Source of the DNA: Mycolicibacterium sp. BiH015
GTDB lineage: Bacteria; Actinomycetota; Actinomycetes; Mycobacteriales; Mycobacteriaceae
NCBI RefSeq assembly: GCF_027706845.1
Contig: NZ_JAQGCZ010000012.1
Location: forward strand, 1 to 64,000
Reading direction: 5' to 3'
DNA length: 64,000 bases
Shown: positions 7,004 through 15,227 of the stretch, one piece after another
How positions within the stretch are numbered: the stretch's first letter is position 1
Layout: every line of letters begins with the position of its first letter
Position numbers and translations under genes: made by a program
Notes under the pieces: generated by a model
Database searches by the model: none
Told to the model about the DNA's origin: nothing
The model's input: only the letters and a program-made list of their open reading frames with translations

Positions 7004-8212
7004 TCAGCTGCCGTCGTAACGCACACTCGCCAGATCGGCGTCGAAAGCGCGACTGCGGCGGTCGGCTTCGAAGCTCCCGCTGAACAGCCCCGAGTCGGCC
7101 TGCGGCTTGCCGCTGCGCGGCACGTGATTCTGCGTCTGCCGGCTGACGTCACTCTGGTGTTCGAGGCGCTGGCGTGGCAGCGCACAGGGGTTGGTCCGCT
7201 GCAGCCAGGAGACCATGCCCTCCCTGACGTCGCAACGCAGGTCGAACAGCTGACCGGCGTTGGAGGCGCTGACGAGCATGCGGACCCGCACCCGTCCGTC
7301 GACAGCGTCGGTGACCTGCAGGACACCGACTCGGCCGTCCCACAACGGGTTTGCATGCAGCAGCCGGTCCAGCTCGGCACGCATCTCGTCGAAGGGAACG
7401 GTGAAGTCGACGTCCAGTTCAGCCGTGCCAAGCAGCTCGGTGGCGTTGCGCGTCCAGTTCTGGAACGGAGTGCTGGTGAAGTACGTGCACGGCAGCACGA
7501 GGCGGCGTTCGTCCCACAGATGGACCACCACGTAGGTCAGCGTGATCTCCTCGATGCGTCCCCACTCGTCCTCGAGCACCACGACGTCACCCACCCGGAT
7601 GGCGTCGGAGAAAGCTATTTGGATACCGGCGAAGACTGATCCGAGGGATGTCTGCGCGGCCAGGCCTGCGACGACGGTCAGCACGCCGGCCGACGCGAAC
7701 AGCGTTTTCCCGATGTCGCTGAACGACGGAAACGTCATCAGCGCGGCGGCGCCGCCGAGCATGACGATGATGGCGACCGCGATGCGGCGCAGGGTCAGCA
7801 CTTGCGTCTTGATCTTGCGACGGTGGCGGTCGGCGTCGGTCAACCCCTCATCGCCACCGGCGAAGCGGGAAATCACCTCTCGCTCTGCCACTTTCACCAG
7901 ACTGGCCACCATCCACGTGATGGTCGCGATGAGTGTGATGACGAGGGTGTGGTCCACCCAGCTGCGCCAGCTCGCACCGATGTCCACGGTGCGCCGGACC
8001 GCCGCGGACGCGGCGATCACCACCAGGGTGGCGCGCAGAGGCCGCCTGGTGAGTTCGGCGACGTGGTACAGCAAGGTGCTGCGGCGTCCGAGCCGTTGCA
8101 GGATCCACGACAGGGCGAGTCCTATCGCGTAGGCAAGGGCGATGGCGCCGGCGATCCAGGCGGCGTCGCCGGCCAAATGCGTGGCCGAATTCAATCCGAT
8201 CGTGTCGTCCAT
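7004..8212 (-). CDS. MscS-type mechanosensitive ion channel
   Basis: The 402-residue protein has hydrophobic helices at about 17-36, 47-65 and 78-100, then two more at about 125-190. The last includes the pore-lining helix with a Gly/Ala-rich pattern, and a conserved beta domain with the MscS signature follows. Such channels open under membrane tension and release solutes during hypo-osmotic shock. I chose ATG 8212 (MDDTIGLN); an upstream start at 8251 adds 13 polar residues. The C-terminal tail after about residue 330 is polar and probably cytoplasmic. It is co-transcribed with the phosphotransferase downstream. Confidence 0.87.
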   Translation of the reverse strand: MDDTIGLNSATHLAGDAAWIAGAIALAYAIGLALSWILQRLGRRSTLLYHVAELTRRPLRATLVVIAASAAVRRTVDIGASWRSWVDHTLVITLIATITWMVASLVKVAEREVISRFAGGDEGLTDADRHRRKIKTQVLTLRRIAVAIIVMLGGAAALMTFPSFSDIGKTLFASAGVLTVVAGLAAQTSLGSVFAGIQIAFSDAIRVGDVVVLEDEWGRIEEITLTYVVVHLWDERRLVLPCTYFTSTPFQNWTRNATELLGTAELDVDFTVPFDEMRAELDRLLHANPLWDGRVGVLQVTDAVDGRVRVRMLVSASNAGQLFDLRCDVREGMVSWLQRTNPCALPRQRLEHQSDVSRQTQNHVPRSGKPQADSGLFSGSFEADRRSRAFDADLASVRYDGS

Positions 8213-8343
8213 GACAGAAGAAGACTCCCAAGAGCGGTTGTCAGTGGGCACGTGGAGGCGACGGCGTTGTCGACGCGCACTGTTGCGTTCCCGCCCCGCG
8301 CCGGCGGCAAAACCGCCGCGCGTTCGATTCGGCGATATGGGAC

Positions 8344-9003
8344 TCAGCTCACACCGGGGCTGCGCTTGGCCACCAGCGCCTTGATTTTGTCGGGAAGCGC
8401 GTCGGCGACCGCGAGCGCGGGCATCAGGTCGGATTCACCCATCAGTGCCCGGAACACGGTGCCGATCGTCACGTCGTGGTCCGGCCTCGACAGCACGTCG
8501 ATACGGTCGCCGGCGCGGATCGTCCCCGGGTGGATGACGCGGAAGTAGGCACCGGGATCACCCGCCGCCGTGAAGGTCTTCATCCAGCCGCGGATGCCGA
8601 GCCACTCGACGAACGTCTGGCACGGCGTGCGCGGGCTGGTCACCTCCAGCACCAGACCGTCCTCGCCGACAGCCAGGCGTTCACCGATCAGCAGACCGGT
8701 GACGTCGACCCCGGACGTCGTCAGGTTCTCACCGAACATGCCGTTGGTCAGCTCGCGCCCGAGCTCACCCTCCCACCGGTCCAGGTCTTCTCTGGCGTAG
8801 GCGTAGACGGCCTGATCGTCGCCGCCGTGGTGCTTGCTGTCGCAGATCGAGTCGCCGACGACGCCGCTGCCCAGTCCACCTTTGCGCGGGCCCGGCGCCC
8901 GCACCACCAACGGTTCGGGGCTGGGGCGCTTGTCGATCCCCGAGCGGCGCCGCCGCAGATCGACAGGGGATGCCGCCATGTTCACCGTCTGCACCGAAGC
9001 CAT
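8344..9003 (-). CDS. MOSC-domain protein (YiiM-like)
   Basis: The 219-residue protein spans a YiiM-type MOSC domain. It includes the GEN motif in NGMFGENLTT and the conserved cysteine in SPRTPCQTF, which binds molybdenum cofactor sulfur in this superfamily. The C-terminal 40 residues match the 3-alpha extension of YiiM-like proteins. The family reduces N-hydroxylated compounds or handles the molybdenum cofactor. The ATG at 9003 gives MASVQTVN, a typical N-terminus for actinobacterial members. The DUF4333 lipoprotein gene lies upstream on the same strand, 23 bases away. A 131-base gap follows before the MscS gene start region. Confidence 0.9.
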   Translation of the reverse strand: MASVQTVNMAASPVDLRRRRSGIDKRPSPEPLVVRAPGPRKGGLGSGVVGDSICDSKHHGGDDQAVYAYAREDLDRWEGELGRELTNGMFGENLTTSGVDVTGLLIGERLAVGEDGLVLEVTSPRTPCQTFVEWLGIRGWMKTFTAAGDPGAYFRVIHPGTIRAGDRIDVLSRPDHDVTIGTVFRALMGESDLMPALAVADALPDKIKALVAKRSPGVS

Positions 9004-9026
9004 ACCAGAAGCTAACCAGGCGGCGA

Positions 9027-9539
9027 TCAGCTGTCGAGGAGCTCCCAGCTGTCGTCCTCACCGACGGGGGCTGCCGTGACCTGCACCGTGCGTTCGGCGC
9101 CCTGCTCGTCGGACGCGGTGCAGTCGAATGTCGTCCCGACCTCGACCGCCTTGAGGCCCTCGCCGCAGTCCACTGTCACCGGGAAACCCACCTGCTTGCT
9201 GACCTCTTCGCCGAGCGTGTCGGCCACAGTAGGGAGCTCGTACAGCGTGTCCCTGGTTTCGTAGCTCACGTTGTAGTCGTCGTCCTTGACCGTCACGCCG
9301 ACACGCACCGTCTGCCCGCCGACCTCGGCAGTGCAGTCAAATGTGCTGCCCGCCTTCGGGCTCGGCGACTGTTCGGGGCACATCACGCTGGAGACCTTCT
9401 GGTCGATCGAGGAGTAGCTCTCGTTGAGCTTGTTGGTGATCTCCTCCTCGAGCCTGTCGTAGTCGAGTCCGCCGAAGGAGAACGAGCAGGCGGACAGCGT
9501 CAGCGCGGCGCCGCAGGAGATCAGCAGGGCTTTCACCAT
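9027..9539 (-). CDS. Lipoprotein with two DUF4333 domains
   Basis: The 170-residue product begins with a lipoprotein signal peptide ending in LSAC (Cys18). Two DUF4333 repeats follow, at about residues 25-92 and 95-168. Each has a pair of Cys residues (VMCP...FDCTA and VDCG...FDCTA) that likely form a disulfide. DUF4333 proteins are common, poorly understood mycobacterial cell-envelope proteins. ATG 9539 is followed by a second possible start at GTG 9536. It is the first gene of a possible lipoprotein-MOSC unit. Its role is unknown; attachment to the outer face of the membrane is inferred from the lipobox. Confidence 0.85.
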   Translation of the reverse strand: MVKALLISCGAALTLSACSFSFGGLDYDRLEEEITNKLNESYSSIDQKVSSVMCPEQSPSPKAGSTFDCTAEVGGQTVRVGVTVKDDDYNVSYETRDTLYELPTVADTLGEEVSKQVGFPVTVDCGEGLKAVEVGTTFDCTASDEQGAERTVQVTAAPVGEDDSWELLDS

Positions 9540-9573
9540 GAATCAAGATCGTAAGGACGGCGGCGGCGCGCGT

Positions 9574-9960
9574 CTAGAGATCGGCGAGGTCGTCCGGGAC
9601 GTCTACGGCGTAGCGGCGGAGCACGTCGAGCGGCACCGATTCGAGCGTCTTTTCGTGGGTCGACGCCAGCACCACCGGACATGCCCGGCCGTCCTCATGT
9701 GCCCGCAGCCAGTTCAATGCCGTGACGCACCAGCGGTCACCGGGCACCAGCCCGGGGAACCGGTACGCAGGCATCGGTGTCGAAAGATCGTTGCCGATCG
9801 AGCGTTGGTGGGCGAGGAAGTCCGCCGTCACCACGGCGCAGATCGTGTGCCTGCCGAGGTCCTCGTCGCTGGTGCTGCAACAGCCGTCGCGGTAGAAACC
9901 CGTCAGAGGTTCGGTGCCGCAGGCGTCCAACGGTCCACCGAGAACATTCCGATCCGCCAT
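9574..9960 (-). CDS. DUF2237 family protein
   Basis: This 128-residue protein matches DUF2237, a compact family of about 120 residues found across bacteria. It has the conserved opening NVLGGPLDACG, a central GCCSTSDEDLGRHT and the ending GDRWCVTALNW. Several conserved Cys and His residues suggest metal binding or catalysis, but no function has been established. ATG 9960 is favoured because the family starts a few residues before NVLGG. Only 29 bases separate it from the start of the DUF1697 pseudogene on the other strand, so the two promoters overlap. Confidence 0.85.
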   Translation of the reverse strand: MADRNVLGGPLDACGTEPLTGFYRDGCCSTSDEDLGRHTICAVVTADFLAHQRSIGNDLSTPMPAYRFPGLVPGDRWCVTALNWLRAHEDGRACPVVLASTHEKTLESVPLDVLRRYAVDVPDDLADL

Positions 9961-9989
9961 CGAGTCAGTATCGCGTAGCGTCGCCGCAC

Positions 9990-10543
9990 ATGGGATCGGC
10001 GGCGCGGTACGCGGCACTGCTGCGTGGCATCAATGTCGGCGGCCGTAACAAGATCTCGATGTCGACCTGAGGGAGGTGTTCTCCGACGCCGGCTACGGAA
10101 ACGTCAGCACCTACATCCAGTCAGGCAATGTCGCTTTCGAGTTCGACGGTGCGCGTGCGTCGCTGGAGTCCGACATCGAGGCGCTGCTGACGGAACGGTT
10201 GGAGAGCCCTCCGGTCGTGGTGGTCCGGTCGCACCGCGAAATGCGCGCCATCGTGGAGAAGGCGCCTGCCGACTTCGTCGCGCGCACCCAGGACCACCAT
10301 CGGGACGTCGTCTTCCTCAAGGCTCCGCTGACCGCCGAGCAGGCGATGGGTGTGGTGCAGGTGCGTGACGGCGTCGACGAGGCGTGGAAGGGGCGCGGCG
10401 TGGTCTACTTCACCCGCGTGTCGGCCGAGCGGACCAAGAGCAAGATGAACCGCATCGTCGGGACCCCGGAGTATCGACTGATGACGATCAGGAACTGGGC
10501 GACGACGACGAAGATGCTCGCCATCCTCGACGGCATGCGCTGA
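9990..10543 (+). pseudogene. DUF1697 gene with a one-base frameshift
   Basis: The first 24 codons encode the classic DUF1697 start (RYAALLRGINVGGRNKISM), but that frame stops at 10068-10070. From about 10064 the next frame continues the family sequence (DLREVFSDAGYGNVSTYIQS...) to 10543. Removing one base at about 10061-10064 relative to the expected codon explains the break. The rest, roughly 160 residues to RNWATTTKML, is intact and shows no further decay. It is either a very recent pseudogene or an error in the sequence. DUF1697 has no settled function. The stop TGA at 10541-10543 abuts the stop of the convergent CobW gene. Confidence 0.85.
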
Positions 10544-11560
10544 TCAGATGCTCAGCCGGCGATAGCGCTGTAGGCGCCGCACACCCTGCGCGGCAGCGGC
10601 GCCGGGGGGCGCGGTCAATGCCGTCCGCATCTGTTCACGCACGGCATCGACGTCCAATCCCATGCCGATAGCGACCAGGTTGTTCGCCGCCGCGCGCGGC
10701 GGCGCGACGGCGATGTGTACCGACGGTCCGACGACGTTGACCGTGTACTTCCGGATACCGGATCGGTAGCGCACCGCGATCGTGCCTTTGATGCGGTAGA
10801 TCCCCGGTGGTGGTTCCTCGAGGAGGTCGACGACCGCGCTCGGGTCGACACAGCCGTCGGTGAACACGGTCACCGAGTCTGCGTGCACGTGGTCGTGATC
10901 GTCTGCGTGCGGTTCGGCGTCGAACATCAACTCGCGGAACGTCAACTGACCGGACTCCGTTGCGCTCGTGGCGATGTCGTACAGAAGCGCCGGATCGATG
11001 CGCCCGCCGGTGGCACCCACCACGTAGGCGTGGGGGTTGAGTTCGCGGACCCTCGACTCGATGCGGTGCAGCGTATCGGCGCGGTCCTCGACCTGGTCGA
11101 GCTTGTTGACGACGACCAGGGTCGCCGCGCCGTAGCGGGCAGGCGGTTGCGCGTCCCGGTCGACGGTGTCGAAGTGGGTGGCGGCGTCGATCACGTCGAC
11201 GACCCCTCCGGGTCTGACACCGTCGACACCGCTGAACCGGATGATGCGGGAGACCGCGACGGGGTCGGCCAATCCGCTCGCCTCGACGATGATGGCGTCG
11301 AGGCGCAACTTCGGATCGGCCAGCCGGGTCAGCGCGAGGTCGAGTCCGCCCTCGTCCGGCAGGCAGCAGATGCACCCGCCGGCGATCGACGCGGGCTCGT
11401 CGACCTGGCCTGTCACCAGCCCAGCGTCGACGTTGAGTTCGCCAAAGTCGTTGATCACGACACCGATCCGTGCATTCGGGCTGCGCAGCACGTGGTTGAG
11501 AAGCGTGGTCTTCCCGGCGCCGAGATAGCCGGTCAACGCGATCACAGGTATCGGCTGCAC
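10544..11560 (-). CDS. CobW/COG0523-family GTPase (metal chaperone)
   Basis: The 338-residue protein is a COG0523 G3E GTPase. It has a Walker A motif GYLGAGKTT at about 11-19, the metal-binding CxCC (GGCICC), a Walker B-like VEASG and the NKLD base-recognition motif. A His/Asp-rich loop (PHADDHDHVHAD) follows, and then the CobW C-terminal domain. Such proteins insert or traffic zinc, cobalt or other metals. I favour GTG 11560 because family members begin two to four residues before PVIALTG; ATGs at 11593 and 11614 would add unconserved residues. No Zur box was recognised in the gap before the GGDEF gene. Confidence 0.85.
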   Translation of the reverse strand: MQPIPVIALTGYLGAGKTTLLNHVLRSPNARIGVVINDFGELNVDAGLVTGQVDEPASIAGGCICCLPDEGGLDLALTRLADPKLRLDAIIVEASGLADPVAVSRIIRFSGVDGVRPGGVVDVIDAATHFDTVDRDAQPPARYGAATLVVVNKLDQVEDRADTLHRIESRVRELNPHAYVVGATGGRIDPALLYDIATSATESGQLTFRELMFDAEPHADDHDHVHADSVTVFTDGCVDPSAVVDLLEEPPPGIYRIKGTIAVRYRSGIRKYTVNVVGPSVHIAVAPPRAAANNLVAIGMGLDVDAVREQMRTALTAPPGAAAAQGVRRLQRYRRLSI

Positions 11561-11632
11561 AGCACCGCAGGTTACAGGGACTCGCGGTACCATTTTTGTT
11601 CGCGCCACGTTCATCGGCGCAGGGGGTGATAC

Positions 11633-13267
11633 GTGCACGGAGTGGGTGACGGCGGTTCCGGCCTCGCCGAGCGAGACGCCGCCGACGAGCTCCCCGTGCT
11701 CAAGGCGCTTCTCCATATCTCGGAGGCCGTGTCGCGGGCCAACTATTTCGACGAGGTGCTCGAGGTCGTCGCCGAGCAGGCGCGGACTGCACTGGGAGCG
11801 GCGTCACTCACGATCACCCGATGGGAACGCGACCGTGCCGCGCTGCGCACCCTGATCAACGTCGGCGAACTGGCGCCGCACCAGCAGAGGTGGCCGGTCG
11901 ACGATTTCTACGAGGTGACGACTGAATCGAACATCCACACCCAACTCAGCCGCGGGATCGCGTACACGAACGCCCTCGACGACGAGAACTGTCCGATCGA
12001 ATCCGTGCTGGCGCTTGAGAGCGTGGGCAAGGAAGCCGAGCTCGCGGTTCCCGTCATGGTCGGCGATTCGATGTGGGGGCTGATCTGGGCGACCGCAAAC
12101 CACGGCCGCAGATTCGATCACGGCGACAAGCAGCTCATCCAGGCCATCGCCGCTCATGCAGCCATGGCGATAGGTCGCTCGGAACTGCTGACAACGGTGT
12201 GGCGCTATGCGTTCCAGGATCCGCTGACCGGCATCGCGAACCGGCGCGCCATCGATCAGCATCTCGCCGAAATCGATTGGGAGAGCTCATATTCGGTTGT
12301 CGCTCTGCTCTGCGATCTCGACGGCTTCAAGCGGATCAACGACCGCGACGGTCATCCCGCCGGTGACCGGCTGCTGCGTGACGTCGCGCGCGAACTCGAG
12401 CGCATGTCCGCCGTGATCGACGGGTCGATCGCGGCGCGCCTGGGCGGGGACGAGTTCTGCGTCGTGTTGCGCGACGCCACCTTGGCGTCGGCGCAGATCT
12501 TCGCCATCGACGCGACCAAGGCGATTCGGGACGCAGCGGTCACCGAGGTGAGCCTGTCCTGGGGCGCCGCGGCGGCCGGCCAGGGGATACGCAGCGGGAG
12601 CGATCTTCTCGCCGCAGCGGACGCCGCGCTGATGGAGGCCAAGCGTCAGGGACCGGCCCGTTACAGCACCATCGTGGCGACGCCCGCGGTACCGGGCGGG
12701 ATCGACCGGCGGGACCGCGACGCGAGCACGCCGATCGGGATCGCACGCTTGGCCGCCGTGGTCGTCGGCATTCTCCATTCGCGCCCCGACCTGACAGTGC
12801 CCGAGGCGCTGGAGATCCTCGCCATGCAGGTCCAGCAGGTGTGCGGTACCGCGGCATGGGTGATTTCGGGATGCACAGAGGATCACACTGTGCTGCAACG
12901 CATTCGCGGTGTCGACTGTGTCCGGCAGGAGGAATCCGGACTGTCGGTGATGACGGACCTCGGACCCGAGTTCTACAACCTCACCGACTATCCGGCGACG
13001 GTGCAGGCCCTGGCCGACGGCACATCCTTCGTCGCTGCCATCGGGCTGGAGGAATCCGATCCCGCCGAGACCGCGCTGCTGGCCAAACTCGGCTACCAGG
13101 CAGTGCTCGGCATCGGTCTGCCCGCCGGGCAGACGTGCTTCCTGCTGGAGTTCTATTCACACGACGGACACCAGGTTCTCGCCGAAATCGCCTCCGTGAT
13201 ACAGGTTCTCGCGAGCTACTGCGTGTCGCGCCTCAGCGGAACCCGGCTGCCCCACCGTCCAGCATGA
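11633..13267 (+). CDS. GAF-GGDEF diguanylate cyclase-like protein
   Basis: The 544-residue protein has an N-terminal GAF domain (about 20-185), a GGDEF domain (about 190-350) with an intact LGGDEF at 270-275, and a second GAF-like region (about 365-540). An intact GGDEF motif predicts synthesis of cyclic di-GMP from GTP. The RxxD inhibitory site normally found just before GGDEF is absent, so product feedback at that site is unlikely. There is no EAL domain and no membrane segment, so it is cytosolic. The GTG start at 11633 has AGGGGGTGA upstream. Its 3' end overlaps the convergent SDR gene by 35 bases. The sensed ligand is unknown. Confidence 0.88.
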   Translation: MHGVGDGGSGLAERDAADELPVLKALLHISEAVSRANYFDEVLEVVAEQARTALGAASLTITRWERDRAALRTLINVGELAPHQQRWPVDDFYEVTTESNIHTQLSRGIAYTNALDDENCPIESVLALESVGKEAELAVPVMVGDSMWGLIWATANHGRRFDHGDKQLIQAIAAHAAMAIGRSELLTTVWRYAFQDPLTGIANRRAIDQHLAEIDWESSYSVVALLCDLDGFKRINDRDGHPAGDRLLRDVARELERMSAVIDGSIAARLGGDEFCVVLRDATLASAQIFAIDATKAIRDAAVTEVSLSWGAAAAGQGIRSGSDLLAAADAALMEAKRQGPARYSTIVATPAVPGGIDRRDRDASTPIGIARLAAVVVGILHSRPDLTVPEALEILAMQVQQVCGTAAWVISGCTEDHTVLQRIRGVDCVRQEESGLSVMTDLGPEFYNLTDYPATVQALADGTSFVAAIGLEESDPAETALLAKLGYQAVLGIGLPAGQTCFLLEFYSHDGHQVLAEIASVIQVLASYCVSRLSGTRLPHRPA

Positions 13268-14012
13268 GCGTCTGTGCCGTGACGAACGCGGCCTCGTCGC
13301 TGAGTAGGAACGCCACCGCCGCACCGATGTCGGTGACGACGTCGCCGAGCCTGCCCATCGGCACGCCGCGCACCGTGCGTTCGTAGGTCTTGGGATCCCA
13401 TTCCCGCCACGTCCTGATGCTCTCGGTCTCGGCGTACGGGCATACCACGTTGACCCGGATATTGAGCCGGCCCCATTCCAGCGCAGCAACTTTCGACATT
13501 CCCCGGATGGCTTCCTTGGCCCCGGCATAGGCGCCGAACCTGGGAAGGCCGATCGTGCCCGAACCCGATCCGAGGTTGACGATGCTGCCCCCGCCGCTGT
13601 CGGCGAACACCGGATAGACCGCCTGCATCAACTCGAAGGTGGCACGGGGCCCGACATCGAAAACAAGGTCGTAGTCCTCACGAGTGATGTCCTGAAACGG
13701 TTTCGGCTCGTTGGTCGCGATGGCGTTGTTGACCAGTCCGTGCACTGTGCCGAACACCTCGAGTGCTGTAGCCACGATATGGCGCGCGCTGTCGGGGTCG
13801 CGAAGGTCTGCCACGAGCGCGGCGGCCGAACGGCCTGCCTTCTGCAGATGGTCCGTCGTCTCATGCAGCAGTTCGTCGTCACGGTCAACCAGAAGAACGG
13901 AAGCACCGCGTTCGGTCAGCGCCGAGGCGATACCCTTGCCGACTCCACGTGCGGCACCGGTGACGATGGCGACCCGCCCGTCGAGCAGCGTGGTGGGAAC
14001 CCTGGTGTCCAT
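13233..14012 (-). CDS. Short-chain dehydrogenase/reductase
   Basis: This 259-residue classical SDR has the nucleotide motif TGAARGVG at 18-25, a variant of the NNAG motif (VNNAIA), a serine in NLGSGSG and the YAGAK (YxxxK) catalytic pair. It oxidises or reduces an alcohol/ketone with NAD(P). Asp at the end of beta-2 (LLVDRDD) suggests preference for NAD over NADP. The ATG at 14012 gives MDTRVPTTLLDG. It may be monocistronic: a terminator lies just upstream, and the 3' end overlaps the GGDEF gene on the other strand. The substrate cannot be named. Confidence 0.88.
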   Translation of the reverse strand: MDTRVPTTLLDGRVAIVTGAARGVGKGIASALTERGASVLLVDRDDELLHETTDHLQKAGRSAAALVADLRDPDSARHIVATALEVFGTVHGLVNNAIATNEPKPFQDITREDYDLVFDVGPRATFELMQAVYPVFADSGGGSIVNLGSGSGTIGLPRFGAYAGAKEAIRGMSKVAALEWGRLNIRVNVVCPYAETESIRTWREWDPKTYERTVRGVPMGRLGDVVTDIGAAVAFLLSDEAAFVTAQTLMLDGGAAGFR

Positions 14013-14036
14013 GCCGGACACGGTAGCCCGACAGCC

Positions 14037-14072
14037 CTGCGAGGCCGGACCCGCGTGGGTCCGGCCTCGCAG
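14037..14072 (-). terminator. Perfect 16-bp hairpin terminator
   Basis: A perfect 16-base stem (14037-14052 with 14057-14072) closes a 4-base loop, GCGT. It lies 26 bases past the stop of the collagen-like gene and 24 bases before the SDR start, so it most likely ends transcription of the collagen-like gene. There is no T-run. Confidence 0.75.
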
Positions 14073-14098
14073 CCTCGGTAGGTGTGGGTGTGTTTGAG

Positions 14099-14530
14099 TC
14101 AGCCGACGGGGATGGTGGCGCACCCGACGTTCGGGATACATCCCGAGACCCCGTCCGGGCCTGCAGTGCCGCCGACGCCGCCGGGGTTGGTGCTGCCGCT
14201 GGCGCCGCCGGGTCCGGCTGTGCCGGCCGGACCGCCCGGGATGGAGCCGGTCGCGCCCTCAGGGCCCGCGGCACCGGCGACGCCGCCGGGGTTGGTGCTG
14301 CCGCTGGCGCCGCCAGGTCCGGCCGTGCCGGCGGGACCGCCCGGGATGGCGGCGGTGGCCCCACCCGGGCCGGCGGTCCCTACGCTGGCGCAGGGAGTGC
14401 CGTCGGCGTTGAAGCACGGCGGGGGCGCGGGCTGAGCCGTGGTCAGGGGCGCGGTAGCGATAGCAGTCGCCGCAGCGCCCGCGAAGAGCATAGGTCCGAA
14501 GATTCCGAAAGCAGATGTCTTGTGTCGCAT
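14099..14530 (-). CDS. Secreted collagen-like Gly/Pro-rich repeat protein
   Basis: The 143-residue product has a signal peptide (about 1-32) and a short Cys-containing segment (PPCFNADGTPCASVG). About 75 residues follow that are built of Gly-Pro-Gly and Gly-x-y repeats (GPAGTAGPGGASGSTNPGG, twice, 35 residues apart). A terminal segment has two further Cys (GCIPNVGCATIP). The repeats resemble collagen-like or PE_PGRS-like low-complexity proteins, but there is no PE domain. ATG 14530 is chosen because the signal peptide follows at once. A 14-base palindrome sits on the start codon. The function is unknown; a cell-surface location is inferred. Confidence 0.78.
   Translation of the reverse strand: MRHKTSAFGIFGPMLFAGAAATAIATAPLTTAQPAPPPCFNADGTPCASVGTAGPGGATAAIPGGPAGTAGPGGASGSTNPGGVAGAAGPEGATGSIPGGPAGTAGPGGASGSTNPGGVGGTAGPDGVSGCIPNVGCATIPVG
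14174..14349. repeat. 71-bp direct repeat in the collagen-like gene
   Basis: Two near-identical 71-base copies, 14174-14244 and 14279-14349, are offset by 105 bases (35 codons). They differ at only about three positions. They encode the duplicated Gly-Pro-rich block and mark a recent in-frame duplication that could expand or contract. Confidence 0.85.
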
Positions 14531-14543
14531 AACAGATCTGTTA
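14530..14543. promoter_or_regulatory. Perfect 14-bp palindrome at a start codon
   Basis: TAACAGATCTGTTA is a perfect palindrome whose last base on the coding strand is the T of the collagen-like gene's ATG. The position suits a repressor operator that blocks initiation. I cannot assign a regulator. Confidence 0.4.
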
Positions 14544-14615
14544 CCGGGCGGCGTGGAAACAAAACCATGTCGTTTATGAAGGTTTTCTAAAGGACTGCTG
14601 AGGCATGCTGACGGT

Positions 14616-15227
14616 GTGGGACTGGCCATTCGCCTCGCGGAGATGTTGCTCATCCTGTTGCCACTCGTGGGCGTGGGCTACGCAACCTTCCGCGCCATCG
14701 TCGGCGCGCGTGGCCCGCAGCGTGACCGGGCGGTGTCACAACGCGGCGCCGTACTGCGCGCCGTCGGCGAGCACGACAGGACGGACACCCGCTGGCTCGA
14801 CTACGAGATCGACGTCGCGAAACTTCTCGACTTTCCGCTGATGACCGATATGCGTGAACCACTCACCCAGCGCTTCCACCGCGCCAAGCTGCGTGCCGAT
14901 CTTCTGCGCCCCGCTGATGTCTCCGACCTCGTGGACGACCGTGAAGGGGCGCGCGAGTATCTCGATGCGGTGCAGGAATACGCCTCCGCGTTCGACATCG
15001 CCGAGGCCGAAGCGATCCGCCGCGGACGTTCCACCTTTTCTGCGGCGGAACAGGAAAGGCTCAATCGGGCCCAGCGTCTGCTGCGGGTGGCATCCGATTC
15101 CGGTGCGACACAGCAGGAGCGGGACCGCGCCTATCAGCTGGCGCGGCGCGAACTCGACGGGTTGCTCGTGCTGCCCGAGCGGGTTCGCGCCGCCCTGGAG
15201 CGGGGTGCCAGGGGCGAGCTCGACTAG
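14616..15227 (+). CDS. Membrane-anchored conserved hypothetical protein
   Basis: The 203-residue protein has one N-terminal membrane helix (about 5-27) and a long, charged, mostly helical cytoplasmic part with predicted coiled-coil stretches (about 60-200). There are many Arg/Glu pairs and no catalytic motif. GTG 14616 is used as the start because the helix then begins at residue 3. The stop TAG shares the sequence CTAG (15224-15227) with the stop of the convergent aminotransferase gene. Its upstream gap is shared with the collagen-like gene on the other strand. The function is unknown. Confidence 0.72.
   Translation: MGLAIRLAEMLLILLPLVGVGYATFRAIVGARGPQRDRAVSQRGAVLRAVGEHDRTDTRWLDYEIDVAKLLDFPLMTDMREPLTQRFHRAKLRADLLRPADVSDLVDDREGAREYLDAVQEYASAFDIAEAEAIRRGRSTFSAAEQERLNRAQRLLRVASDSGATQQERDRAYQLARRELDGLLVLPERVRAALERGARGELD

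Noticed and set aside
14174..14349. Possible CRISPR or minisatellite array
   Set aside because: Only two copies exist, in frame inside a coding region, without spacers; it is a coding duplication.
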